64,000 nt of DNA from Anseranas semipalmata (Eukaryota; Chordata; Aves; Anseriformes; Anseranatidae), in assembly GCA_013399115.1 (NCBI GenBank), contig VXAA01000093.1, forward strand, positions 62,001 to 126,000, read 5' to 3'. A program made the translations under genes and the position numbers. Positions 1 to 11,370 of this stretch are shown here, piece by piece (the stretch's first letter is position 1; each line of letters starts with the position of its first letter). The notes under the pieces are model-generated. The model worked only from the letters and a program-made list of their open reading frames with translations. It made no database searches and was not told the DNA's origin.

Positions 1-2394
1 AAAATGTGCAGTGGCTTTTTATTCGTAGTTCCCAGTAAAGTTAATGACAGGCACATGCCCAAATCCTTCCAAACTCTGAAAATGTAGAGAAACATTGTGT
101 CATAGCCTCAATGCATAACTTTTAATATACCCAGTTAATTAATTCCGATCAAGACTACATTACAGGTTCTTTAATTGCCATTTAAATGTAGTCTTTTATA
201 TACTTATTCAGAATCTCTACATTCTAAGTAATTTTGCTGTTACAATATAGTAACATTTGGTATTCTTTGATTTGTGGGCTATGTACTTCAGCCTGATTGC
301 TTTGTCCTTATGTATGAATTAGCCAGCAAAACACCATAGAATAGTTCTTTTGTGCCTACAAAATTTCTTTGCAAATGGGTAGGCTAAATAGGCACATGTG
401 ATGACATACTCAGTAATTTTTTGAAGCAGATTTGTAGGGAGGTAGAGGTTTCATTTCATTTGGTGGAAAAAAATGTAAGTTACTATTACTTAGCAAGCAT
501 TCTATTTTTGGATCTTTACTGTGTGAACAGCGGTATGCGAACATCTCTCAAAAGACATTAGCAGGACTTTGGACAACAAGGGCACGTTAGGCTTGGGGAG
601 TGAATACAAGGTCTGAGAAACTCCTGACAGGCAACAGCAAACATTCGGTGGGTGATGATATGCAGCCACAGGACAGCCCTATTTAGATATGTCATTCACA
701 CTATAGCTGAGGCACCATTAAGAGTCTTGAGTTTACTCTGGCTAAACCATACAACATAATTCCTTGGTTCAAACATGAATAATCTTTAGATGCTATTGCA
801 GTTTAAAAATCAAGCTAAAATAAACATCTTTTTCAGCTAGACATTTATCATTGCATAGTAGTTAGACAAATAAAATACTACAGTCTGAGATCCTTATAAA
901 ACAATATATATTAGGTGCCAGAGAAGGCATAACAGATGCCATCTCTGACTATAAAAGTAATTTACAGTTTCAAACATAGTCATGACTTGAATGTACACAA
1001 ATTATTGGAAAAGGGGATCAGAGGTTATAAAGTCTCCTTTTGTAACTGGATTTCTTATGTCTGCTATTTCACATTGAAATCCACATTTGGGAATTATTTT
1101 ATAATGGCCTGCTTTCAGTTTATCTAAACTTTTCAGATATGTTGGCTAAAAAGTGCCTGTGGCTGATGTGATCTACCAGCCAAGTATGTCATAAGAGAAC
1201 ATAATTTTTTTTTTCCAAAATTTTATTTGTGATACTGTGGAAGATTAAGCATTTTGCATTTCTGGTGTCTCCCATGCCAAATTGTCATATGTTTGTAGCA
1301 GGTTAATACAGAAGGGGGTTGACAAATCTTGCTATAATCACTACCCCATGTTGTTTTCATCCTCCTTGTCTGCTGCTCATTTTCGTTGTGAAAAACCCTA
1401 ATATATCAGTGACAGGAGGTCTGGATTTGTGGCCGACTGTTATAATTACTCCCACTGAGGCACTGTCAATAGGATTAAAATAAAGATTCTGGACCTGTCC
1501 ATCGTAGATGAGGTCAGCAACACTAGCAGTGGGAGTACTGTTTCTGCAAGCTGTGCTTTCAGTCCTGAGTTATGGAACCACAGACATTAATATGAAGCAA
1601 ATATTTGAAAGCTCCAGTGGAGAAAGACCAGCCTTTTTTCTGCATTAGCTAAAATATCCATCTGTAATAAATAATCTAACAGCATCCATCTATGTCCTGA
1701 CTATACACGTATGTATATTAATTTTCAAATGTATCAGAGCCCCAGAGAGTTTCAATTACAGAACAATCCATTTTGCATTTTATAATTAATAAAGTCTTTG
1801 CAGCTGCATAACTTCATCCAGGAAACATCTGCACAAACTCCTTGTGTATATATAATTTCTGTGAAAAGGGGTTTAGCAGAATTGTCTTTAATGTTTGCAG
1901 GCTTGGGGAGGGTAGAAATGTGGGGAGTTGATTAAGATAACACAAAACAAATCACAAGAGTGGAGGTTTATATCCACACAGATATAAAACAAATTCTAGC
2001 CATTGCCTATAGGAAAAAAATGCATCGTATAGGATCATTTTTACATGTAGTCAGTTTACTTTATTCAAGTGAACAGGAAGAACGCCTGAGCTCTCTTGTG
2101 GTGAGCAGTCGTTCTGCCGTGGTTCTCAGTGGGACAAGGGTGTTACCCCAAGCTCATAAGTTGTTGAAACTCTGTGATTACATCTTTGCCATCCTTAGAT
2201 GCTGACTTTGAAAAAGTATCAGTTTTGAAACTCTAGTTTCACCTTCTTCAGTGTGCATAAAACTATGGCATGTAGGCCACTAGAATTTACTTAAGACAGC
2301 CAACACAGTGAGTGGTGAGCAAACCAGAATAAACAGACAAGCTTTCTGACTCTGCTAACACAGTATGTCATATTTATTTTTCTCCCCTCACGCC

Positions 2395-2590
2395 AGTCTA
2401 CTTTTTATAATGATATCAAACAGTAATTAGCGCAGTCACCTCCTTGCAACTCATTATGTTTCCTTATTTTCATATAAACTGAAAAATTATAATCAAAAGC
2501 CGTGTTCAATCAAGTGTCTAACACGCTGAAACAATTGCGTGCCCTTTAAGTCTTAGGCTGATATGCCACCTGCAAGCCTTGCACTTCTCC
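2395..2590. promoter_or_regulatory. Candidate conserved non-coding element in intron 3
   Basis: Unique, non-repetitive AT-rich sequence dense in homeodomain-type cores (aatgatatcaaacagtaatt, ttataatc) with several CpGs (agcgcag, gccgtg, acacgctg, ttgcgtgc) in otherwise CpG-poor DNA. This composition is typical of vertebrate conserved enhancers, but no conservation data are available. It rests on inference from composition alone. Confidence 0.22.
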
Positions 2591-5500
2591 TACAAATTGA
2601 GATTTCTTTTTTTAATTTGTTTGTAGTATTGTAGTATCAAATAAGTTTCTTGATTAGTGCATCACTACCCTACAACTGTTTACTTTTTCTCCTTTGGTTA
2701 TAGAAACACCAGTTATTACACATGTCATCCTTAGCCCTTACCATATTTCCATCATCCCTCCCAATTTAAGTCCCTTAGCTCTCCAAAAATGAATCTCCAT
2801 AGTGTTTATAGTGAAAAGGTTACATAAAAAATGAGCAGTATTTAACACATCCCTTTTTTCCTTTTTCCTGTCCCACAAGTGGGACTCCAGAGTGCTGTTT
2901 GCTGCTCTCCACATCTGCCTTTATTCCCTTTTCCAGAATTTCTTGGATTTTTTTTTTTTTTATAAATAGGAAAAGAAAAATATACATTATTTGATCTCTA
3001 CCAGGCCACTAAGGCATGTGATGAGCTCACAGCAGAGAAGCTGCTGTTTTTCTACACAAGCTGCAGTCAGCACCTTTAGTTATGACGGCTAATGCCTTGG
3101 TGTGCCACAGAGGTGGCATCGCAGTTCCTAGTAGTGTGTGTTAATGCCTCAGTATTTACTTGAGGTTTTGCAATATTCCATTATTTACAGTATTTATGTA
3201 AGTCCTTAAACGACACCAAAACACATTAGCTTAAAATGTTTGTGATTGCACTGACTGCAGCGGCATATGCTAAATGCGTCTTTGAACGGGTATCCTGCAC
3301 TGGCCCTGCAGCCTTGCCCAGGCAGATCCTGCTGTCACGATACATCTTTGTTACGGCTGAGCGCAACTGGATGTAGAAGAAGAAAGCACCTTGGTACAAG
3401 CCAAGAAGGATTGCTAGTGTCATCTTCACGGGGGTCTTTCATCGCATGTGGACAGAATGGTATAGGTCTTTATCTAAGGCTTTTAGACAAGAAAGTTTAA
3501 ATATGAAATGACAATGCCCTGCTCAGTTTCAGACTTAAGCTCTGTGGTAAAGGAGGCTCTCTCCTCATCTGGGGGTATTTCACGCTATCTTTGTATTTCT
3601 CGGTGGAACTCTGCCAGCTTCTGAGCAGAAGAAATCTCTTTGCTTTGTAGAGGAGGAGGGAAGATTTGCTCTGAGGAGCAGCCATGGCTATCACAAGCAA
3701 ATAAAGAAGTCCAAGGTGCTGGGTAGTCCTAGGAGGTCACGGGTGGTCAGTCCCTAGCAGTTGTGAGGCTAAGATAGTAAGCAAAGAATTGTGACTTGGC
3801 TGAAGTACAAATTCCTCCTCTATTTATTGTTGGTTTTGTAATATGTGGGGAAATAATTAGCAGCTAGTTTTTGAAGACTGTTTTAGGTTAGGCCGGTAGG
3901 TGTTATTCTGCCTCTGTGCTGTCAGTAAAGCGCGACTGCTCTTGGTTTGAAACCCTTTCCTGGAGTGGGTAAGACTGGAGCAGCTGTTTGAACAAAATAG
4001 GAGCTTCAGCTGGGGAGAGCTGTTCTATTAAATTACCAGCTGAAAATGACACATCACACCAAATAGAAGTAAATTTGTTTTGTGCTGGCTTTCTTTCTCT
4101 TCCCCCCCACCTTTTCCAGTACCGCGAGAGCCCTTCTGTAACAAAACCACTCCTGGATCTTACTTTGCTTGAGTGAGAACCAAGGAGTTTGCATTTCACT
4201 GAGACCAACACTAGCGAGGATTATGGCTACACCTCCACAGTGCTGCCTCGCCAGGTACACACGACTGCGTATCTCTCATCCCTGCTTGAGCTCTGTACCC
4301 TGATTTACAAGGTAGACTCTCCTTATAGTGAAGAAGTGCTGATGCTGAGTGCTCTCTTGCACCAGGGAATTGAAATATTAAAATGGATGTGATCAAATAC
4401 AATTTGAGTTACCTCAAGTTTTCCCAGGAGATAGTTTTGTGGAACAGTGCACACCTTTTATTTTTTATTTTTAGATTTGCATGTGCAGAGTTCCAAGTAA
4501 TGTTTGCCTATTTTTATTACTACTATTATTATTCTTTTATCAATTAACATTTTTTTAATGTTGTTCATGGAGGTAGTGGTAGAGGGGATTTTATACCACC
4601 TGTCCCTGTAATCTTAAAAATATTATGTAAAGAATTAAATTGGGTCAAATTAGGTGGATTTAAAATAGATTAGAGCAAAACAATATATTTACATTATTTA
4701 TAATATCAAAAAAATTCACCATGAGAATTTGGCAAGAATGGACAAAAAGAAAAAAAAAAGAAAAAAGTATCAGAAAAGTATTTTAGAGCAGTTCTTTCCA
4801 ACGTTTGATCTATAATATATCCCTCACAAATCATCACACCTTGGTAAGTGGTCCATACAACAGTCTGTCTTGGTAGAGTTTTCAGTTGTAAGTTTCTAGG
4901 GAAGGACAATGATATATGTTAAAAACAGGGGAAGATTCATAGCACCCCCATTTATGAGCAGTAGAAGTATTCTGCTGCTAGGCTGAAAATTTGTTTGTGA
5001 TAAATTTCAATTTGTGAAGCAAAATGGGAAAATAATTTAGTTGTATTCCTCCAATGAGTGCTTTTAATTATGAGGTGTACTCCTGCATACCCCCCTTTCT
5101 AAAGAGTTATAAAGTTTCTTAAATCCTTTTTAAAAGAACTCTTTTTCTAGTGTTAAAAATTTCAGTGCTGGAGTACTCTGCCCCTTACATTTATGGGGTG
5201 TATAAGTTGAAGGAATGATTACTGAATGTCATCACATAAGCCTCTTGTTGGAAAAAGGATAATGGAATTGTAGCATGTTTCGACTGCCTGAACCTGCTGC
5301 CTCTGGTGTGCTATGCGGGAGAATAAATGGCTTTCAGTCATGCAAACTAGTTGCAGACATTCAAATCCTTTGAACTCTAATAAGAAATGCACACTTACTT
5401 TAAATAGTAAGTGACTAAGCATATAAATGTCTTGATCAAGTCATCAGAAAAAAAAATAAAAGGGGTTTTCTATTTACGTTTTGTTATTTCTGTCTGAAAT

Positions 5501-6361
5501 CTCTATTTTACTCTGTGTCTTTGCTTTGTAATGTTCCCTGCTGAGAAGGACAGACTGGAAACACAGTAGGGATCTTTGCCTTTTAAGTTGCTCTTTGCTT
5601 TTGCAGAGGGCTGTGTGCTGGAAGACCCAGTATATTTGTCCAGTGTTTTGCTCGGCATGAGAGGAACATGACTGTTTAAGAAAGGCAGGAAACTATTATT
5701 TGGTAATTTTAGCTACATTTCAATTGCAAGTACTGAAAGAGCAGACAGAAGTTTAAATATATGTCTTAAGGTACATGAATACAAATCAGTTCAGCTTTTG
5801 TGCTCTTTGTCTTTGATCAGGAAATTCTGAAACTATCTTGAATGAAGGAGTAAAAGGCTAATTCTGAGTTAAATTTGCCTCAACTATGATTTCACTGGTT
5901 ATGTTTATCCAAAGCGCTCCTCTAAAATTCTTTGTCTGCTTTTCTTAATGGCATATGTAACAGCTACTGTGGTAAAATCAAACCATAGCATGTTTTACAA
6001 GGAAAGCTTGATTTTTTCTAATGCAAACCCGTGCCCCTTTGTCAAAGTCAAAGGATACATGCTTTGCATGCTAATTTTCTCTGCCAGGTAATTTAACTTC
6101 CATTCACTGTTTTTTTTTCAGCATGACAAACTAAATGTTATGGCGATTTCTGTCCTTTAGGCATGTTTTTCTTTAGAAAGGTAATATATTGATAGAGAGT
6201 AGTACAGGGCCAGAATTTCCTATTATCTTATACTGGTGTGATCCGGTGTTGTTTTAACTAATTCATCAACTTGAGTCTGTTATTATCTTAACTCCGAGTT
6301 TTTCTCTCAGTTGCATAAAATTCACCAGGTTAACAAGAGTCATGTGACCACAGCTACACTG

Positions 6362-6430
6362 TGGGTCCAGTCCAAATGCTACTAAAGTCAAAGACACTCT
6401 TCATTGACTTCAGTGAGATTTAGACAAAGC
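6362..6430. repeat. Degenerate ancient amniote palindromic repeat
   Basis: The segment contains ctaaagtcaaagac followed by cttcattgacttcagtgag, an imperfect inverted repeat around a TTGACTTCA core. It resembles a dispersed repeat seen in bird, turtle and crocodile genomes. Related copies occur in this window near 15335, 36591, 48888 and 62146. Family name not assigned. Confidence 0.45.
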
Positions 6431-7804
6431 TCATTGTTTTCTTGCTCTTTCCATCACTGCAGTACCAGACAACTGAAATAACTGCTTTAAATATCAGTGT
6501 CTTCGGATACTTTGCATTTCTGTTCTGAGAAAACATCCAAGCAAATATGAATATAACCAAAGTAAATTCTCTCTCTCTGAATTCAGAATGACTATTTAAC
6601 TAGCTTTAATATTTTGATACGCAATACTAAGTTTCACCCACAGTCCGTTTTCTTTACGCACAGGTGGTGGCTTAGAAGAAGGTTAGACTGTCTGTGAAGG
6701 ATGGAAAAAAAGAACTTGAATAAAATAGTGTGATTGAAAAAGCTTCTGTTTTACTAGAAAGTTCTGGAGGACTTTTGTGATCTGTTTTTCATGTTGTCAG
6801 TGTTTGTAAGTTTGCCCGTAACCTCAGTGCTGAAAGTGGAGCCTTAATCTGTCTCCAGTTTGAACATTGTGTGATCTCTACTTCCTTCTTCCGCGTCCCC
6901 TGAAGCCCACATAGTTGAGCAATTCCGAAGCTGGCTTTCTAAGTTGCACTCCTCTGCTCGAAAGTGTTGTTATATGTGTGTTTTATGCGCGTTTCTGCTT
7001 TGGGAACTGTGACAATAGCTGATAAAAATATTTCTAAATGTAAGTTCTGGAACACAACATATTTTTACTTTCATGGGTTCACAGCACACAAAACGAAATA
7101 TGAAATGATCTTACATGCATATTTCCAAGTATCCACCTTTTAAATTTTTCCTTGGAAGTTCTGTTAAATTCATTTCAGCTTAGTTGTCTCCCTCTATGAA
7201 ACTGGAAAAAACAATTGTGCAGCTTATGTTGTCTGCCCTGCTACTCTTTCTGCTTGTTCCATACCAGCATCGCCTGTCCAGCAAGTGTTCATGTCTCATT
7301 CTTTCCTGGGCATCAGGGTTCACTAGTGGTTTACAGCTTCTTTGGGTTTCTCAGATCAGGGAAGAGTAACCTTTGCTCCATTAATTCCAAATCAACTGCT
7401 TCAGATACCAGAAACACTTTAGTAGCCTTAGACAAGAGCTTCTCCAGACGTTCTTCACTTGTTTAGAACTACTGCGGACATCCAGTTGTTTCACACCATT
7501 ATTGTACTCTTCTTTGGTGAAAAATGACGCCTGTTATATTTCTGTGGCCTTCTGTGTTAAAACATTGTGCTGCCAACTGCTGAGGTATTTGTAGCGATGC
7601 TTGCATTCATAAGAATGCCACAAAATCATTAATAGCACCAACTGAAGAAAAACAAATAGTGAGCATATCTTGCCTTCATCACTGTAATAGAGTGGGTAGC
7701 TTAGGTGTTCACAGCAATGTGTACTGCATATGACAGGGACAGAAAAAAGATCAGAACAGTAGTCTATGCAAATCTAAATCTTAATTTGTTTTGTTCTGCC
7801 TTAG

Positions 7805-7960
7805 CTTGTGGCCGTGGGTTCTACAAATCATCTTCACAAGATCTGCAGTGCTCCCGCTGCCCTACTCACAGCTTTTCTGACAAGGAAGGATCTTCAAGAT
7901 GCGATTGTGAAGATAGCTATTATAGAGCACCTTCTGATCCACCATATGTCGCATGCACAA
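7805..7960 (+). CDS. EPHA7: EPHA7 exon 4 (cysteine-rich/EGF-like segment), internal exon
   Basis: Internal coding exon of an EphA-class receptor tyrosine kinase, a membrane receptor for GPI-anchored ephrin-A ligands that acts in contact-dependent repulsion and adhesion. It is 156 bp: two bases completing an Ala codon (G|CT), 51 codons, and one base of the next codon, so both flanking introns are phase 1. The peptide starts ACGRGFYKSSSQDLQC, continues with SRCPTHSFSDKEGSS and ends DPPYVACT. This is the Eph cysteine-rich region, with the spaced pairs CSRC and CDC. The length matches Eph exon 4, and the residues fit EPHA7 rather than EPHA3 or EPHA5, which differ strongly here. The acceptor has a T-rich tract ending ctgccttag; the donor is ACAA|gtgagt. 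The Met-initiated frame that reads through it from 7705 is intronic upstream and is not a real start. The preceding ligand-binding-domain exon is not in the window. Confidence 0.96.
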
Positions 7961-8840
7961 GTGAGTCAGTCATGAATTTAATAGCAAAGGACATTGCCTA
8001 ACCAACCAGGTGCAGCCATTTGTAGCTAGTAGTTTCGGTTGACTTTTCCTATATTTGAAAGGTACATTTACAATAGTAAATGAAATTGAAAGGCAGAGGG
8101 AAAAAAAAGTTGACAGTGAATATGGAATCAGCGTAAATGTAATTTTCACATTTGCTTGATATAACATTGGAAAACATTGCATGTTGTGTAAATGTGTAAC
8201 TCGTAATGGAATACAGGCATAGTTTTCCCATGGCTTTAAAATTGTCGTAGACAATGTGCTTTATGTGATATAATAGCAAAATGAGTAACATGAAAAATGA
8301 AAAGTAACCTGTGTGGATTTGAGCTTTGATTGAACTGTAATTGGATCTGGCTTAACCTTCCAACTGCAAATAGACTAGCCTGCACAGATTGGTGGTTCAA
8401 ATAGTGGAAGTCTCCTAAATCCAAAGCAACACCAAATATCTCTGTAAATCACATCAGAGCTCACAACAAAGAACTAGATGAAGTTGGTGCTGTATGTTTA
8501 GAAGAAAGGAACAAATCCCATACTAGGAAAACTATAAAAGGCAACCTTTAAGGTACATTAACCAATCCTTTTAATTGCACAGAAGAGAAACATCTCAAGT
8601 CACTTGCAGTAAATACACAGGCAATTGTTAGCCTGATGCCTTAATGGAAAATAAATAAAGCTCTTGCCAAGTGAGTTCAAGGAAGCTTTTATGCAGCTTG
8701 TAGTAAAAAATAATGAAATGTTTATGTGAAGAAAAATGCTTCAACTATTTTCTGTCTTAGTAATTAGGATGCTAGCTACATGTCCCACGGTGGTTCTGTG
8801 CATGACGCTGGACTTTTTTGTGTGTTTTTTTGTTATGCAG
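7961..8840 (+). other. EPHA7: EPHA7 intron 4 (complete, 880 bp)
   Basis: Complete phase-1 intron between exons 4 and 5, running from gtgagt to ttatgcag. A T-rich run (8815-8834) forms the polypyrimidine tract before the acceptor. No repeat, RNA gene or coding frame is recognisable inside it. At 880 bp it contrasts sharply with the flanking introns. Confidence 0.95.
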
Positions 8841-9176
8841 GACCTCCATCTGCACCACAGAACCTCATTTTCAATATCAACCAGACTACTGTGAGTTTGG
8901 AGTGGAGTCCTCCTGCTGACAACGGGGGCAGAAACGATGTGACCTACCGCATTTTGTGCAAGAGGTGCAGCTGGGAGCAGGGCGAATGTGTTCCCTGTGG
9001 GAGTAACATTGGATATATGCCCCAGCAAACTGGATTAGTAGATAATTATGTCACAGTTATGGACCTGCTAGCTCATGCTAACTACACATTTGAAGTTGAA
9101 GCTGTGAACGGGGTTTCTGACTTGAGTCGTTCCCAGAGGCTTTTTGCAGCTGTCAGTATTACCACCGGTCAAGCAG
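8841..9176 (+). CDS. EPHA7: EPHA7 exon 5 (first fibronectin type III domain), internal exon
   Basis: The next EPHA7 exon is 336 bp, the usual length of Eph exon 5. It begins with GA, which completes the Arg codon split from exon 4 (A|GA, giving ACT-R-PPSAP), and ends one base into an Ala codon (GCA G|gtaagt), so it is phase 1 on both sides. It encodes the first extracellular FN3 domain. Visible hallmarks are the B-strand Trp in SLEWSPPADNGG, the Tyr in DVTYRILCKRC, an intradomain Cys cluster (CKRC, GEC, PCG), and the F-strand motif LLAHANYTFEVEAVNGVSDL. Two N-glycosylation sequons are present: NQT near the start and NYT in the F strand. The peptide ends AAVSITTGQA. Acceptor ttttgttatgcag and donor GCAG|gtaagt are strong. 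Residue Val in TGLVDNYV sits where I recall Glu in mammals. Family assignment is certain; the EPHA7 paralogue is very likely. Confidence 0.96.
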
Positions 9177-9289
9177 GTAAGTTTTCATCACTTATGAATC
9201 TCAACACTGTGAGACTAAGAGAAATTGGGAACACGCAAACTACAGATGCAGTAAATCAGAAGCATGTTTGCTGTGTTCTGGCTCATTAA
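9177..9289 (+). other. EPHA7: Exon 5 read-through extension ending in a stop codon
   Basis: If the exon 5 donor is not used, the frame continues for 37 intronic codons (GKFSSLMNLNTVR..., ending VCCVLAH) and stops at 9287-9289. The product would be an ectodomain fragment with no transmembrane segment. AATAAA hexamers lie downstream at 9708-9713 and 9880-9885. A truncated soluble EPHA7 is known in human. Use of this extension in birds is inference; the frame itself is plain. Confidence 0.3.
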
Positions 9290-11257
9290 TCTTTTCACCT
9301 TGCCAACTAGTTAATTTGAGTTTATACTATTTTGTGATAATCTGTCCTGTTTATTGGCCTCAGGAATGCTTTCAGAAAGCTGCATGAAAGACTTAAAGAA
9401 GACTTGTGGACTTATTATTAAACAGATTTTCTTAATTCTGCAAGATTAGTATTTGAAGAAAAAAGTAGATGCAAGAGTCTTATACAGGCTTCTGTTCTGA
9501 ATTTTTTAAACCTGTGTAGGAGTCCTGGGTCACTGGAAGATGATTTGGATATCTGATAGTTCTTTTGGTGTTCATGTTTTCCCTCAGGATTACATTTCTA
9601 ATTTATCTTATATTTCCAGATATTTGATTATGAGATTCAGTGAGAATGTGATGATTATTCTTTGTTTCTTCTACTTATCATAATCTGACAGGTGAAATGT
9701 CAGGGAAAATAAAATCAAACTAGCGTATCACCCCAGGGGGAAAAGGGCTTTAGTTGTCTGCATGCTGAGTGAAAAAATAGAATTCTCTGATTTGGGATTC
9801 TGAAATGATAAGTTGCTTCTTCATAAAAATTGTAGGCCTCTGGATCTATGGTAGTTCACTGTAGGTTTTAAGAGAGGATAATAAAATTAAACTTTTATAT
9901 CTTTTTATCTCAAAGCAAACATTAAGTGTAAGATCTAGCTTCCAAAGAAATGCCTTAAAAGAAAATACAAACTGAATAACTGATTGCTAGAAGAACAGAT
10001 AACCAGTGTTTTAAAGGATATTTCATATTTACATCTGGGATGAAATTTTTATTGTGATCAAGCTATTCTTGTTTTAAACACTGTAGAATTGTTCCCTTAC
10101 AGTAATGCTTGGGACTGAGGACAAAATTACCATACATGGGCAATGAACAAACAGGGAAAACTGTAGTTATTTAGTTACTTTGCACTTTAAAGATGGTCAC
10201 TTAAAAAAAAAAAAAAAAAAGGACAAGGCATTTACTTCATTTCCCCTTCCCCACTCTTCACCTGCAAGCCTAGGATAATTTATGTAGTCGTTAAAGTTAG
10301 GCTGGAATATTTATGAGATATTTAACTTTCCCATAGTGCTTTCCTGCATACCAAATCCACATTTCCTATGATTTTGGAACCATCTCTGTGACTGAAAGGA
10401 TTGCTCTCTGTGTTTGTTCAGTTCTTGGGGTTTCTGATGAGTTTTTGAACACAGAGAACTTACCCTGAAACTATTTTTATTCCACAGATTATATTATTTT
10501 GGCATCTTCACTCTTCATCTTTAAAATAATTCTCTGTAATTCTTCAAATGTGCACAGGTGGACAGTGTTCTGCTCTCTGCAGATGTCTGTACAGAACTAC
10601 CACATGAAGAAAAGGATTTGGGTTTTTCCTATTTAGCTAAATCAACTAGGCTTTACTTCATGTGCTTTGATGGTTCAGTTGCATACAGCATAAAGGAAGA
10701 GACAGTGTAATTCAGTGACTGGTATCACATCTCAGGAAGATGAAAAAGTCTTAATCAGAACTTTGTTGTGTTACCCCCAAGATAATTCATTATAGTTAAT
10801 TTCCTTGAGTTCTCATAGTCACAGATGCATAGGGTTTTTCAAGCCAGGAGACATAATATCGTTATCCGGTGTTACGTTATACATGAGCTATATGATTTTA
10901 CAAAATGATCCTTACATTAAGTCCAGAGATGTTAGTGAAACTATAACTTGCATAGATATTAGAAAAGAAATCTAAATTGGACCTAGTGATTTCAAATACA
11001 TTCACCCACCTGAGTAAGTTTTATAAGAACATGCAGCAGGACACCTGACCCTGTTCCCCCTGTGCTCTCCATTTTGCTGTGGGATTATGCCCAGACAAGC
11101 ATTTCCCAGTGCTGCAGAGTCTGAACGCTGTCACTGTTGAAAGGGTCCTTGGACAGCTGAAGCTTTGTCTATTTAGCACTTCTGAATATCAGAATTTAAA
11201 TGCTTCCAGTTGGGCCTATAAAAGGAACATACATAAGAAACAGATTTTGAAAAAAAT
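9290..11257. other. Intron 5 stretch, nothing recognised
   Basis: AT-rich intronic DNA. The only low-complexity feature is an A18 run at 10203-10220. No repeat family, RNA gene or coding signature was recognised. Two AATAAA hexamers (9708, 9880) are noted with the read-through extension. Confidence 0.5.
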
Positions 11258-11370
11258 GTCTTTAAGCTCTCTTTGTAGCAGTTTTCTCTCTCTGTAAAAT
11301 GAAGGTAACCCTAATCTTTCTTCATTAAGTACTTCGAGATTTTCTGATTAAAAGTGCCATATAAATGCAG
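11258..11370 (+). repeat. MIR-type SINE fragment
   Basis: The run cagttttctctctctgtaaa, then atgaaggtaaccctaat, then a block ending gccatataaatg, follows the order of the MIR core and tail: CTCAGTTTCCYCATCTGTAAAATG, then GGATAA, then the GC-box-like tail ending CCATATAA. This is an old amniote tRNA-derived SINE; the 5' tRNA-like head is missing or too diverged to see. Assignment is by recalled consensus. Confidence 0.65.

Larger units (their letters stand above)
1..7804 (+). other. EPHA7: EPHA7 intron 3, 3' part
   Basis: Non-coding sequence upstream of exon 4. The Eph ligand-binding-domain exon (about 660 bp, normally exon 3) would give a frame of more than 200 codons; none exists here, so intron 3 is longer than 7.8 kb and starts outside the window. 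The short frames are scattered, lack domain signatures and fit chance. Recognisable pieces are a motif-dense AT-rich stretch at 2395-2590 and a degenerate palindromic repeat at 6362-6430. I see nothing else that can be named. Confidence 0.85.

Noticed and set aside
7705..8001. 98-codon Met-initiated frame over exon 4
   Set aside because: Residues before 7805 and after 7960 are intronic; splice sites define the exon.
8780..9289. 169-codon Met-initiated frame over exon 5
   Set aside because: The Met lies in intron 4 before a strong acceptor at 8840, and the tail runs past a perfect donor at 9177. Only 8841-9176 is exon; the tail is treated as a possible read-through.
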